From the NCBI GenBank assembly GCA_015233365.1, contig JADFXU010000006.1:33040-97039 (forward strand): a DNA stretch of 64,000 nucleotides, written 5' to 3'. Positions 1 to 7,929 of this stretch are shown piece by piece; positions within the stretch are counted from its first letter, which is position 1; every line of letters starts with the position of its first letter. Position numbers and translations under genes: made by a program. This DNA is from Nitrospirota bacterium (GTDB lineage Bacteria > Nitrospirota > Thermodesulfovibrionia > Thermodesulfovibrionales > Dissulfurispiraceae). Under the pieces are notes generated by a model. That model was not told where the DNA came from and ran no database searches. It saw only the letters and a program-made list of their open reading frames with translations.

Positions 1-2400
1 TTCAATCACTTCCCCTAGCCTGACCTTGAGAGTATCACGGTCCCTCAGTACAAGCCTGATGTCTCCGTCGATTGCAACTTCTTCGATGCAAGGGGCTATA
101 TCGACTTCCTTTCCGTCCCGCCGGACAATAACAGGAGAGATTCCCCGCCGATCGCCCGGCGCTCCGCCCCTCAAAGCCTCTGTCCCGGACCTCTTTATCG
201 TGTATGCATACCGGGTGATAAAAGTATTAAGGGAAGGCTCATTGACCGGAACAAGCCCCATATTTATTATCCGCATGTCTTCGGGCATCGACCTGTTTAT
301 ATCTTCCATATAAGATTCTATAGCAAAAGGACTGAAAACCTCCATATCAAAATATTCCCTTTCTCCCGCAACACCTACACTGAGTGACGGACCGAAAGAA
401 ACGCGCGGTACAGGATGGAATCCTTTTGAAAAGTCAAAGCGGACCCCCGCCCGCCTCAAGCCTCTGACTACTGCGGTCATCATTTCGAGATGGGACAGAT
501 AACGCAGCCTCCCCATCTTCGTGAACCGCACCCTCACCCTTACTTTGGGACACGGGGACACCGGGACACGGGGACACGGGGAAGAAGAAAAAACATTCTC
601 CGCGTCCACGGGTCTCTGCGTCTCCGCGTCCTTGTTTCCGGCGCACCGCAATCCGCAGTGTAAACAGGTTTCCCGGCAGCCAGGGCTTTTTTCCTGAGAC
701 AGCGCCCTTTCGTATTCCCCGTAGAGAAAATCTTTCCTTACCCCGACATTTATAATATCCCACGGCAGCCGTTCATCTCTGCCGAAACTTCTTTGCGAGT
801 AGGCCGCGCAATCAATGCCTGTTTTGTCCATCGCTTCCGACCATGCCGGAAAATTGAAATGCTCAGACCAGCCGTCAAGCCGGCAGCCAAACTCCCATGC
901 CTTTGCGATCAACGGTGACAAATTTTCATCTCCGCGGGCGAATGCCGCTTCCAGAAAACTCATCCGCTCGTCATGTCCCTTATACTTGAATTTTCTGCTG
1001 CTCAGTGATTCTTTCAGGTAGTGCAACTTCCTTCGTATCTCGTCCAGGCCATCCTGCCCGTGCCACTGAAAAGGGGTGTGAGCCTTGGGAACGAAGGGGG
1101 ACACGGTGATGCCGATATTCACGAATTTACCCGTGTTCTTCTTCGCGATCTTCAGTGCTGCGGTCGCCATTTGCCCTATTGCTTCCATATCTTCATCGCG
1201 CTCGGTGGGAAGTCCCGTCATAAAGTAAAGTTTAAGATTAAGCCATCCCTCCCCGAAAAGAGTTTCCAGTGCCCGTTCGTAATCTTCGTTGGTAAAATCC
1301 TTGTTGATGACGCTGCGCAGCCGGTCCGTCGCCGCCTCGGGAGCAATAGTAAAGCCCGTCTTTCTTACCGAGCGGATTTCCTTCAAGACAGACCTTTCAA
1401 TTGCCTTGACCCGTAAAGAGGGCAGCGACAATGCGATTCTCGATCCGCTGAACTTTTTATTGAATTCTCTTATTACCGGCAGCAGGCAGGTATAGTCACC
1501 GGCACTCAAAGAAGTGAGAGACACCTCGTCATGGCCTGTATTGCTCAGTGCCTCCGCGGCAATCCTCAATATAGTCTCAGGGCTCCGCTCTCTCAGGGGA
1601 CGGTAAATTATCCCGGCCTGGCAAAACCTGCATCCCATGGGGCATCCACGCGAAACTTCGATGTTGACCCTGTCGTGCACGATCGATGTATAAGGCACTA
1701 CAGGCTTGACAGGATAAGCCGCAGCATCGAGGTCGTCGACGACTAGTCTGCTTGTCCTGTGCGCGGGGCCGTGCAAAACCGGCACGTAAAACCCGTCGAG
1801 TGCAGCTATCTCGCGCAATAAAGTCTCACGCCTTCCGTCGCCTTCCACTTTCCACCTGTGCACTGTATGGGCAAGGGAGACTGCAGCGTTCTCTCCGTCG
1901 CCGACAAGAAATGCATCGATATAAGGGGCCATGGGTGCGGGGTTGACAGTGCATGGCCCTCCTGCAATTACCAGGGGGAGATGTCCTTTTACATCCATTC
2001 TCTCCGCCGTACGCAGCGGCATGCCGCCAAGGGCAAGCATGTTCAGTACTGTCGTATACGACAGCTCATACTGCAAACTGAATCCCACTATATCAAAATC
2101 CCTGATCGGGGCATGCGATTCGAGGGCCGGAAGCAGCAATGACGAATCTTTCATGTGCGCTTCGAGGTCGGGCCAGGGGGCAAAGCACCTCTCCGAGCAA
2201 GCATAGGGCAGTCCGTTGATGATGTCATACAGTATTTTCAATCCGAGATGAGACATGCCGATTTCGTATGTATCAGGAAAAGCCAATACAAACCGCGCCC
2301 TTCCGGCAGCCTTTTTTTCATCACCGGCCGGGGAAGGTCTGATTGAATTATATTCGCTGTTTATGTAGCGGCTGGGTCTCTGGAAAGAAGAAAAAATCAC
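1..2400 (-). CDS. Radical SAM protein with C-terminal DUF2344 (TIGR03960/TIGR03936-type), 3' end outside window
   Basis: The minus-strand frame is open from a GTG at 2400 to the left edge, about 800 codons. The N-terminal part carries the PDTYEIGMSHLG block, typical of the TIGR03960 radical SAM family. The radical SAM cluster motif is RGCPMGCRFC, near residue 255, so a [4Fe-4S]/SAM enzyme is expected. A second cysteine group (CLHCGLRCAG) ends the radical SAM half, followed by the DUF2344 half, which begins FTKMGRLRYLSHLEM. An in-frame TAA two codons upstream makes GTG 2400 the earliest start, and its ribosome site is poor. Members are often fused in this way and are linked to B12-binding radical SAM proteins or to tRNA/ribosome neighbours; the substrate is unknown. 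The linker contains inserted repeat sequence (see 541-640). The C-terminus lies outside the window. Confidence 0.88.
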   Translation of the reverse strand, partial: MIFSSFQRPSRYINSEYNSIRPSPAGDEKKAAGRARFVLAFPDTYEIGMSHLGLKILYDIINGLPYACSERCFAPWPDLEAHMKDSSLLLPALESHAPIRDFDIVGFSLQYELSYTTVLNMLALGGMPLRTAERMDVKGHLPLVIAGGPCTVNPAPMAPYIDAFLVGDGENAAVSLAHTVHRWKVEGDGRRETLLREIAALDGFYVPVLHGPAHRTSRLVVDDLDAAAYPVKPVVPYTSIVHDRVNIEVSRGCPMGCRFCQAGIIYRPLRERSPETILRIAAEALSNTGHDEVSLTSLSAGDYTCLLPVIREFNKKFSGSRIALSLPSLRVKAIERSVLKEIRSVRKTGFTIAPEAATDRLRSVINKDFTNEDYERALETLFGEGWLNLKLYFMTGLPTERDEDMEAIGQMATAALKIAKKNTGKFVNIGITVSPFVPKAHTPFQWHGQDGLDEIRRKLHYLKESLSSRKFKYKGHDERMSFLEAAFARGDENLSPLIAKAWEFGCRLDGWSEHFNFPAWSEAMDKTGIDCAAYSQRSFGRDERLPWDIINVGVRKDFLYGEYERALSQEKSPGCRETCLHCGLRCAGNKDAETQRPVDAENVFSSSPCPRVPVSPCPKVRVRVRFTKMGRLRYLSHLEMMTAVVRGLRRAGVRFDFSKGFHPVPRVSFGPSLSVGVAGEREYFDMEVFSPFAIESYMEDINRSMPEDMRIINMGLVPVNEPSLNTFITRYAYTIKRSGTEALRGGAPGDRRGISPVIVRRDGKEVDIAPCIEEVAIDGDIRLVLRDRDTLKVRLGEVIE
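541..640. repeat. Low-complexity GGGACAC and GCGGAGAC repeats inside the radical SAM gene
   Basis: The plus strand shows four tandem-like copies of GGGACAC(C/G)GG at about 546-582, then a second run related to CGCGGAGACGCAGAGAC (read on the minus strand). Both runs are read through in frame by the radical SAM gene. They encode a Pro/Cys/Ser/Val-rich linker between the cysteine motif and the DUF2344 domain. The positions are seen directly; an insertion origin is inferred from the low complexity and the domain-boundary location. Confidence 0.7.
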
Positions 2401-2449
2401 TCTTTAAGATACCATCTGAAGGGAAGTTTGAGCAAGGAGACCTTGCCCC

Positions 2450-2521
2450 ACTCTCATACACTGAACCGTTTGTTTTTTTAATCCGACATCCGGAGTTTCA
2501 AACAGTTCACTGTATGAGAGT
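2450..2521. repeat. 23-bp imperfect inverted repeat, 26-nt spacer
   Basis: Arms 2450-2472 and 2499-2521 are complementary at 21 of 23 positions (outer core ACTCTCATACA against TGTATGAGAGT). The element lies between two minus-strand genes, immediately downstream of the histone-like gene and upstream of the radical SAM gene. No U-tract follows on the minus strand, so it is not a classical intrinsic terminator. It may stabilise the 3' end of the transcript or be a small mobile repeat. Confidence 0.6.
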
Positions 2522-2541
2522 TGCAGGAACAGATTTCAAAT

Positions 2542-2757
2542 TTACTTTTTTTTAGCCGCTTTCGCTGTTTTCTTCTTGACAACCGTCTTTTTTGCGACAG
2601 GTTTTTTTGCCGCAACTTTTTTGGTTATTGTTTTCTTAACGGTGGTCTTCTTGGCAGCAGTTTTCTTGACCGCTTTTTTCTTCGCAGGAGCAGCCTTCTT
2701 AGCAGCCGGTTTCTTAGCTGCCGCCTTTTTTACTGTTGTCTTTTTTACTGTGGCCAT
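2542..2757 (-). CDS. Lysine/alanine-rich histone H1-like protein
   Basis: The 71-residue protein consists almost entirely of K, A, T, V and P, with repeated KKT/KKPAAKK units and no hydrophobic core. This composition matches bacterial H1-like proteins (Hc1/AlgP-type tails) that bind DNA non-specifically and compact the nucleoid. The start is ATG 2757, preceded by GGGAGG seven bases upstream; a longer frame to 2814 has no comparable ribosome site and a different composition. It appears monocistronic. Function is inferred from composition only, because low-complexity basic proteins cannot be assigned by motif. Confidence 0.8.
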   Translation of the reverse strand: MATVKKTTVKKAAAKKPAAKKAAPAKKKAVKKTAAKKTTVKKTITKKVAAKKPVAKKTVVKKKTAKAAKKK

Positions 2758-2868
2758 TATTAGTCCTCCCTTATTTTTGATATACATATTACCTGTTAGA
2801 TTCAGAAAGTTCAAGAAAAATCTGCACTTTTATAAAAAAAGTGCGTTGTACGCGTTGTTGTTTGCGCT

Positions 2869-3744
2869 GTGTTAAAATATAAAATAGTGAAGAAAGATTT
2901 GGTTTACTCCGTATTGTTTCATCTTATGCTTTTTCTCCTGGCCTTCATCATAATTCGCCATACTAAAGCGGTGAAGGCACCCGCTCCTTTCGTCGCAACG
3001 ATCATTACTCCTGAGGAACTGCGGGGAAGAGAAGCACCGAAAATGCCCCGGGGTCGACAGGAAAAAAACCTGCCCAGAATGCCGCGGATCCCGAAGGATA
3101 TGCCGGCCCCGCAAGAATTCTCTGCAATCCCCTCGTCCCCTGCCCCGGCAAAAAAATCAAGTTCCGCTGCTCCCGCGGAAAAAGCCGCAGCGGCAAATGC
3201 CTCTCGCGACCAGTCTCGCGGCGGCCCTGAACCCGCTCTCAGGCAGGATGCAGAGGGCATGGCGCAACCGCTCACCAAAGGAGGCGCAGTAAGAGGTCCC
3301 TCTCAAGCAGGCGGGCAGTTCCCGTCTGCCAGAACAACGAGGGACAGACTTTTCGATAAAGATGTTATTGCCAAATCCTCGCCCAGGGAGACGGGAAATT
3401 CGAAAAATGATAATGCCGTCTCATTCGATACGAAAGAATACAAATATTACGGGTACATGCAGCGCCTTCGTGAAAAGATAGAAGGAGCATGGAAATATCC
3501 TTATGAAGCGGAACAAAAGAAAATTAACGGCGAACTCTACATAAAGTTTACCATCAGAAAAGACGGGAAACTCGCCGCAGTCGAACTGGTGCATACTTCC
3601 GGATATAAATTCCTCGATGACGCGGCAATCAGGGCACTCAGGGATGCCGATCCTTACTGGCCGCTTCCGGACAGCTGGAAAGAGGATTCACTCACCATTA
3701 CCGGCCGCTTCATTTATTATTTCTCCAATACGTATATACGCTAA
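2869..3744 (+). CDS. TonB-like energy transducer (TonB C-terminal domain)
   Basis: About 291 residues from GTG 2869; a second GTG at 2887 is also possible. Residues about 10-32 form one membrane anchor with a short cytoplasmic N-terminus. A long Pro/Ala/Lys-rich periplasmic linker follows to about residue 185. The C-terminal 95 residues match the TonB C-terminal fold: VKFTIxxDGKL-like strand, then a VHTSGYKFLDDAAIRAL block typical of the family. Such proteins pass proton-motive-force energy from ExbB/ExbD to outer-membrane receptors, but no exbBD or receptor is in the window. It could also be a TolA-like protein. No operon partner is evident. Confidence 0.8.
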   Translation: MLKYKIVKKDLVYSVLFHLMLFLLAFIIIRHTKAVKAPAPFVATIITPEELRGREAPKMPRGRQEKNLPRMPRIPKDMPAPQEFSAIPSSPAPAKKSSSAAPAEKAAAANASRDQSRGGPEPALRQDAEGMAQPLTKGGAVRGPSQAGGQFPSARTTRDRLFDKDVIAKSSPRETGNSKNDNAVSFDTKEYKYYGYMQRLREKIEGAWKYPYEAEQKKINGELYIKFTIRKDGKLAAVELVHTSGYKFLDDAAIRALRDADPYWPLPDSWKEDSLTITGRFIYYFSNTYIR

Positions 3745-3774
3745 GCCTTCTTTGCCGCACTCGTCATATGAACT

Positions 3775-3803
3775 TTTTACGAGACCGTCCTCTTTGCTAT
3801 AAT
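3775..3803 (+). promoter_or_regulatory. Candidate sigma-70 promoter with almost no leader
   Basis: TTTTAC at 3775-3780 and a perfect TATAAT at 3798-3803 are separated by 17 bases. The predicted transcription start falls at about 3809-3811, on the ATG at 3809 of the next gene, which has no Shine-Dalgarno sequence. This suggests a leaderless mRNA. Confidence 0.4.
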
Positions 3804-3808
3804 TGGTA

Positions 3809-4048
3809 ATGAAGCGCAGGTTATATCTGAAAGTAGGAGACAGGGTCAGCCATGTCAAATACCGGTTCTGGGGGCACGGAGAGGTAATCGAGGAAAAGCA
3901 CTCGAATCTGCCGGGAGGATTTTGCCTCGTAAGGATTCTCTTCCAGGACGGCAAAGAGCGCTCCTTTATAAACGACTTGAACAGTGAACTCTGCTGCTAC
4001 TTTGCCGGTGTCAGGCTGCTCGAAGGATTTTCACCATGGGAAACATAA
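3809..4048 (+). CDS. Small conserved-looking protein, 79 residues, unknown function
   Basis: The chosen start is ATG 3809; a TTG two codons earlier is in frame. The N-terminal half (VGDRVSHVKYRFWGHGEVIE) resembles the beta-barrel, SH3-like DUF3553/CarD-type fold found in UvrD tails and transcription factors, where a pattern such as 'GDxVxHxxxGxGxV' occurs. The C-terminal part has two adjacent cysteines and no clear motif. It sits alone between the TonB-like gene and the convergent pilQ. Function is not assigned. Confidence 0.6.
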   Translation: MKRRLYLKVGDRVSHVKYRFWGHGEVIEEKHSNLPGGFCLVRILFQDGKERSFINDLNSELCCYFAGVRLLEGFSPWET

Positions 4049-4061
4049 TTCATAATTGCCT

Positions 4062-6155
4062 TTATTGTTCTATTACTCGCGGCGTAATGAATATGAGTTG
4101 TTCACTTGTACTCAGCGTTCTGGCAGTGTGTCTGAACAGTGCCCCCAGAATAGGTATCCTGGAAATACCCGGGATACTGTCCTCGCTTTCCTGATCATTG
4201 GTTTTGAGAACGCCGCCGATAACGACCGTCTCTCCATCCCTGATCAGCACCTGCGTAGTCGCCTCATTTGTATTTATCGTCGGCAGCCCCTGCGAGGTCT
4301 GCGAAAAATTAGGTTGATTATTATGCGCCTCTATATTAAGCAGAATGGACTTATCCGGGCCGACCTGGGGTGTCACTATCAGATCAAGACTGGCATCAAT
4401 AAACTGGACCTGGGTGCCGAACTGGGAAACGGTAGAATATGGTATCCTTTGCCCCTGCTTGATCACGGCCTTTTCATTATCAACCGTCATAATCTTCGGA
4501 TTTGAGATAATCTTGCCCGTTCCGTTGGATTCGAGCGCAGATATCCTCAAGTCCAACCCTAAAGTTTGAGAAGCATTCAGAAGGCCCAGCGTAAAGGCCC
4601 CTGTAGGAGCGGAATTGGTGCCAAGATTGACAAGATTAGGGAAAAAAGTGGTTGGGGCTGCGGGTGTGCCCGCGGGAACGGTAGTAAATACACGGGAGCC
4701 ATTTACTCCGGTTGTGCCCGCAGAGGTAGATCCAAGCGCATTAACGGCCGGATTGTTCCCCTTAGGAGTCCAGAAACCGTTCCACTGTACGCCCAGCTCG
4801 CTCGAGTAATTTTTTGAAACATCGACAATCCTCGCCTCGATAAGCACCTGACGGGTCGGCTTGTCAAGGGTCGTGATGAGTTTTCGGATTTCTTCCATGC
4901 TCACGGCAATGTCCTTGACAATGATGGAACGCGTCCTCGGGTCCGTGCTGATATTTCCGCGGCTTGTAAGTATCTTCGCCTTGTCAATCGCATCTTTTAC
5001 CTTATCTACATTGGCGTAGTTCACCACAAAAACTTTTGTTTCAATATTTTCGGACTTGCCGAACAGTTCCTGTGTTTCTACGAACGCTTTATGCTCTTCC
5101 TGAAATGTCTTTACTGTCGCGATCCTGATCACATTGCCCTCGATGACCTTGTCGAGGTTGAAGGTCTTCAGGATTATGTCGAGTGCCTGGTCCCAGGGCA
5201 CATTCAGGAGCTTCATCGTGATTTTGCCCTTGACATCGGGATGGACAACTATATTGTAACCGCTCACATCGCTCAAAAGCCGCATGATCGTCACGATATC
5301 TGCATCCTGCACGTCAAAAGAAACCATTGGCGGGGCCGTTTTCCGGGGGTTTTTTTCGTTTCCCTTCACGCCTGCAAAGATTTTAGAAGTTATGCTGACA
5401 ACCAGTTCATCATCCAGCACATCCACAGAAGCCTTAGCTCCTTCCGTCAGGTCAACGGTAACCCTCAGATTGTTATTCTCGTATTTGTAGCCGATGTCTT
5501 TGACCGGCGCTTCAACCGTGGGCGGCAGAGGAGTGCTGATTAAAATATCGGGGATTTCGAGAATAATCCTGCCCTCAAGTTCTATTAATCTCGGATGCGG
5601 CATTTCACCGTCACCTTTTAAAACAAGCTGAGCGCCGCTATCGGTCTTCTTAAAGAGCAGTTCAACAATCTCCTCAGCCGGCGCGGATGTCTCTTCGGAG
5701 TCTCCGGGCTTGCCCGGCGCAGATTCGGCTCCTGCGGCCTTCACGTCACTTTTTATAGAGAGGGAAAGAGTGGTGTCACTGACTTCGGGCGTTATTGTCG
5801 CCGGCGACCGCAGCAAGACATTAAAACGCGCCACGGTAGCAGGCTTCAGTATCTGAACAGGTTCGATTTCGGTGATTCCGGCACGGTCCGGAAATATCTT
5901 GTTCGTAAATTTGCCGAGGCGGGCCCTTTCGATATCCACCGTAATCCTGAAGGGGTCGTCCGGACGGTAAATCTTATACGTTATCGGAGCATCGGCTTTA
6001 ATCCTTATCGTATTGTCCAATATCTCAATGCCGGTAATCTCCGCCTGCTTCAGTTCGCCTTCTGCTGCAAATGACGGCAAGAACGACGCAAGCACAACCG
6101 AAACAAACAAGATAAAACCTGCGGCAGACGCACAACCTCTGTTCTTTATTTTCAT
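4062..6155 (-). CDS. pilQ: Type IV pilus secretin PilQ
   Basis: 697 residues with an N-terminal signal peptide (to about residue 30), two AMIN-type beta domains, an STN/secretin N0-N1 region (VSFDVQDADIVTIMRLLSDV), and a C-terminal secretin domain with the IPILGALFRHTA motif near the end. It forms the outer-membrane pore through which the pilus passes. The start overlaps the pilP stop (ATGA). It is the last gene of the pilMNOPQ run. A Gly/Thr/Ala-rich stretch at about 470-530 is the expected gate loop region. Length is normal for the family. Confidence 0.95.
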   Translation of the reverse strand: MKIKNRGCASAAGFILFVSVVLASFLPSFAAEGELKQAEITGIEILDNTIRIKADAPITYKIYRPDDPFRITVDIERARLGKFTNKIFPDRAGITEIEPVQILKPATVARFNVLLRSPATITPEVSDTTLSLSIKSDVKAAGAESAPGKPGDSEETSAPAEEIVELLFKKTDSGAQLVLKGDGEMPHPRLIELEGRIILEIPDILISTPLPPTVEAPVKDIGYKYENNNLRVTVDLTEGAKASVDVLDDELVVSITSKIFAGVKGNEKNPRKTAPPMVSFDVQDADIVTIMRLLSDVSGYNIVVHPDVKGKITMKLLNVPWDQALDIILKTFNLDKVIEGNVIRIATVKTFQEEHKAFVETQELFGKSENIETKVFVVNYANVDKVKDAIDKAKILTSRGNISTDPRTRSIIVKDIAVSMEEIRKLITTLDKPTRQVLIEARIVDVSKNYSSELGVQWNGFWTPKGNNPAVNALGSTSAGTTGVNGSRVFTTVPAGTPAAPTTFFPNLVNLGTNSAPTGAFTLGLLNASQTLGLDLRISALESNGTGKIISNPKIMTVDNEKAVIKQGQRIPYSTVSQFGTQVQFIDASLDLIVTPQVGPDKSILLNIEAHNNQPNFSQTSQGLPTINTNEATTQVLIRDGETVVIGGVLKTNDQESEDSIPGISRIPILGALFRHTARTLSTSEQLIFITPRVIEQ

Positions 6156-6745
6156 CCCTCTTCCTCCCTGCGGAGCTTTAGAACCGTATCTTTTGGTTTG
6201 ATAATTCCTCTATAGTCTTTCAGAAACTCTCTCACTGTAACAGAATCCTTCACAATTTTATATACCTTTCCCCCATGTAATCCGATTTTTTTACCTTCGC
6301 TGAGAATATAACTCTTGCCGTCAGGCGCCAGGGCCACTGCATAAAACTCCGACCGGCTCCACAATATTCCCGTCACTTTAAATTCAGAGACGTCATAACT
6401 CTCCAGCGGCACAGACCCCTTATTCCTTTCGGTTTCCGGTTTCTGGATCAATGTCGCAAAAGGGTCTCTCCTGCCTTTTGCGTTATATTCATATGCAATA
6501 GACGGAACGGCCTTTTCGAAAACATCCGGCAGAGCGCCGGCAGAAGTTGTTCCGGGTCCGGCCTGCGCCTGCACCTTCGGCGCTGCGGCTGAAGGCCCGC
6601 GTTGGGAAACAACCTGACGGGACTGCGGCGTTCCGCCCTCCCTGATGGTCCCTGTGCCTGAATGCAATTTATATACGACCGCCGCAGCCGCAATAATAAT
6701 CACGATCCCCGAGGCTGAAAGTATCAATGGAAGCCGTTTTTTCAT
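6152..6745 (-). CDS. pilP: Type IV pilus assembly protein PilP
   Basis: 197 residues with an N-terminal membrane anchor at about 5-27, a disordered Pro/Ala/Gln-rich linker, and a C-terminal PilP beta domain (YDVSEFKVTGILW; GKSYILSEGKKIG). PilP links the inner-membrane PilNO pair to the secretin PilQ in the periplasm. No lipobox cysteine is visible, so unlike many PilP proteins it looks anchored by a transmembrane helix rather than a lipid. It overlaps pilO and pilQ by four bases each. Confidence 0.92.
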   Translation of the reverse strand: MKKRLPLILSASGIVIIIAAAAVVYKLHSGTGTIREGGTPQSRQVVSQRGPSAAAPKVQAQAGPGTTSAGALPDVFEKAVPSIAYEYNAKGRRDPFATLIQKPETERNKGSVPLESYDVSEFKVTGILWSRSEFYAVALAPDGKSYILSEGKKIGLHGGKVYKIVKDSVTVREFLKDYRGIIKPKDTVLKLRREEEG

Positions 6746-7383
6746 TTCTTCCGGCCCTTTTTCAGTAATTCCTTTTTTTCCTGTTCAGGTATAACAGAAT
6801 ACGTCACTGCGGCAAAGCTGACATTCAGCCCCGTCGTGCCCCTGGGGAACATCTTCTGGTCTCCGGCTTTCATAGTGATATTGGATATATTAACAATCCT
6901 GTTAAGCCCGGTTATATTGCCGAAAAATTGTCCGAACATATGATACGGTCCGCGCATTTCAACATCAACAGGAATCTCGTAAACTTCATTGCCCGGATAA
7001 ACATTCCTGGCCCTCGGCTTCCAGGAGACCACCTGCAATCCCGACTTAATGCCGAGTTCCGAAACCTGCCTGAGAAGCCCCGACACCTCCTTCTCCTCCG
7101 GCAGCTGCATCTGCAAGGCCGCAAGTTTATCTTCGAGACGCTTATTCTCGGCCTGCAGCACGGGAAGTCTTGCGGACTTCTTCTGCAGCGAACCTATTTG
7201 ATCCATCTGTTTGCCTATCTCTTCTTCCAGCCTCCCCTTCTCCTGAAATGACGGCATGGCAAAGAAATAGAAAATGACCGCAATAATCACACATGGAGGA
7301 ATAACGAGCAGCATATTCTTGCGCGACGAAGGAAGCGCTTCGAGCTTTGAAAGTATCTGGGTCGCGTTCAATTTAATATTCAT
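6742..7383 (-). CDS. pilO: Type IV pilus assembly protein PilO
   Basis: 213 residues with a short cytoplasmic N-terminus, one membrane helix at about 24-44, a coiled coil at about 50-100 (repeated E/K/L heptads), and a ferredoxin-like C-terminal domain. It pairs with PilN in the inner-membrane alignment subcomplex. It overlaps pilP by ATGA and follows pilN by six bases. Confidence 0.92.
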   Translation of the reverse strand: MNIKLNATQILSKLEALPSSRKNMLLVIPPCVIIAVIFYFFAMPSFQEKGRLEEEIGKQMDQIGSLQKKSARLPVLQAENKRLEDKLAALQMQLPEEKEVSGLLRQVSELGIKSGLQVVSWKPRARNVYPGNEVYEIPVDVEMRGPYHMFGQFFGNITGLNRIVNISNITMKAGDQKMFPRGTTGLNVSFAAVTYSVIPEQEKKELLKKGRKK

Positions 7384-7389
7384 AACAGA

Positions 7390-7929
7390 CTACACTCTCA
7401 CCCTGAAATTTGCCTTGAACCGGTATACCTTGACCCTATCAATCTCCATCTCCCTGGATTCTTCCAGATATACATCGGAGAGATCCGGGGCTTTTTTCAG
7501 GTTATCTATGAAAGAAACAATATCGATATTGGAAAATGCATTTCCTTCAAGACTGATGCCGTTGTCCTTGAAGCCGAGGGAACTCAGCCACACCCCTCCG
7601 GGAATGAGCGTGCTGACTTCATCGAGCACCCGTACAGGAACCGCCTGATTTTTCCGCAGCGTTTCTATAATTTTGCCCTGCTCCTCAAGTTCCTTGTTCA
7701 GTTTCTCAAATTTCTTTACTTCATTGATTTTCCTTGTAAGGGTCTCGACCACGGTTTTATTCGCCGTCGTCTCGTCCCCCAGGTGTCCCACTTTGCTTTT
7801 CACCCATACCGTCACCGCGCCGGCAATAAGCAGCGCAGACAGGTTGACTATAATAATGGCCCGCAGCAGATCTTCCGGCCCTTTGCTTTTCCTTTTTCTA
7901 TTGTCGCTCAGGAGATTGATTTTTATCAT
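7390..7929 (-). CDS. pilN: Type IV pilus assembly protein PilN
   Basis: 179 residues. It starts with the conserved INLL motif (residues 3-6), which in characterised systems docks into the PilM groove. A membrane helix follows at about 24-46, then a coiled coil and a C-terminal domain with the GVWLSSLGF pattern. The start overlaps the pilM stop by ATGA. It forms the PilN-PilO heterodimer of the inner membrane. Confidence 0.93.
   Translation of the reverse strand: MIKINLLSDNRKRKSKGPEDLLRAIIIVNLSALLIAGAVTVWVKSKVGHLGDETTANKTVVETLTRKINEVKKFEKLNKELEEQGKIIETLRKNQAVPVRVLDEVSTLIPGGVWLSSLGFKDNGISLEGNAFSNIDIVSFIDNLKKAPDLSDVYLEESREMEIDRVKVYRFKANFRVRV

Noticed and set aside
541..590. Tandem GGGACAC copies considered as a CRISPR array
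   Set aside because: The units are too short and lack distinct spacers; they are read in frame as part of a coding gene.
434..763. Minus-strand 109-residue open frame rich in Arg/Gly/Pro
   Set aside because: It overlaps the long radical SAM/DUF2344 frame out of register and includes the repeat tract; the DUF2344 motifs are in the other frame.
2576..2875. Plus-strand Phe/Leu/Val-rich open frame opposite the histone-like gene
   Set aside because: It is the antisense of the Lys/Ala repeats, which creates a hydrophobic shadow with no start signal.
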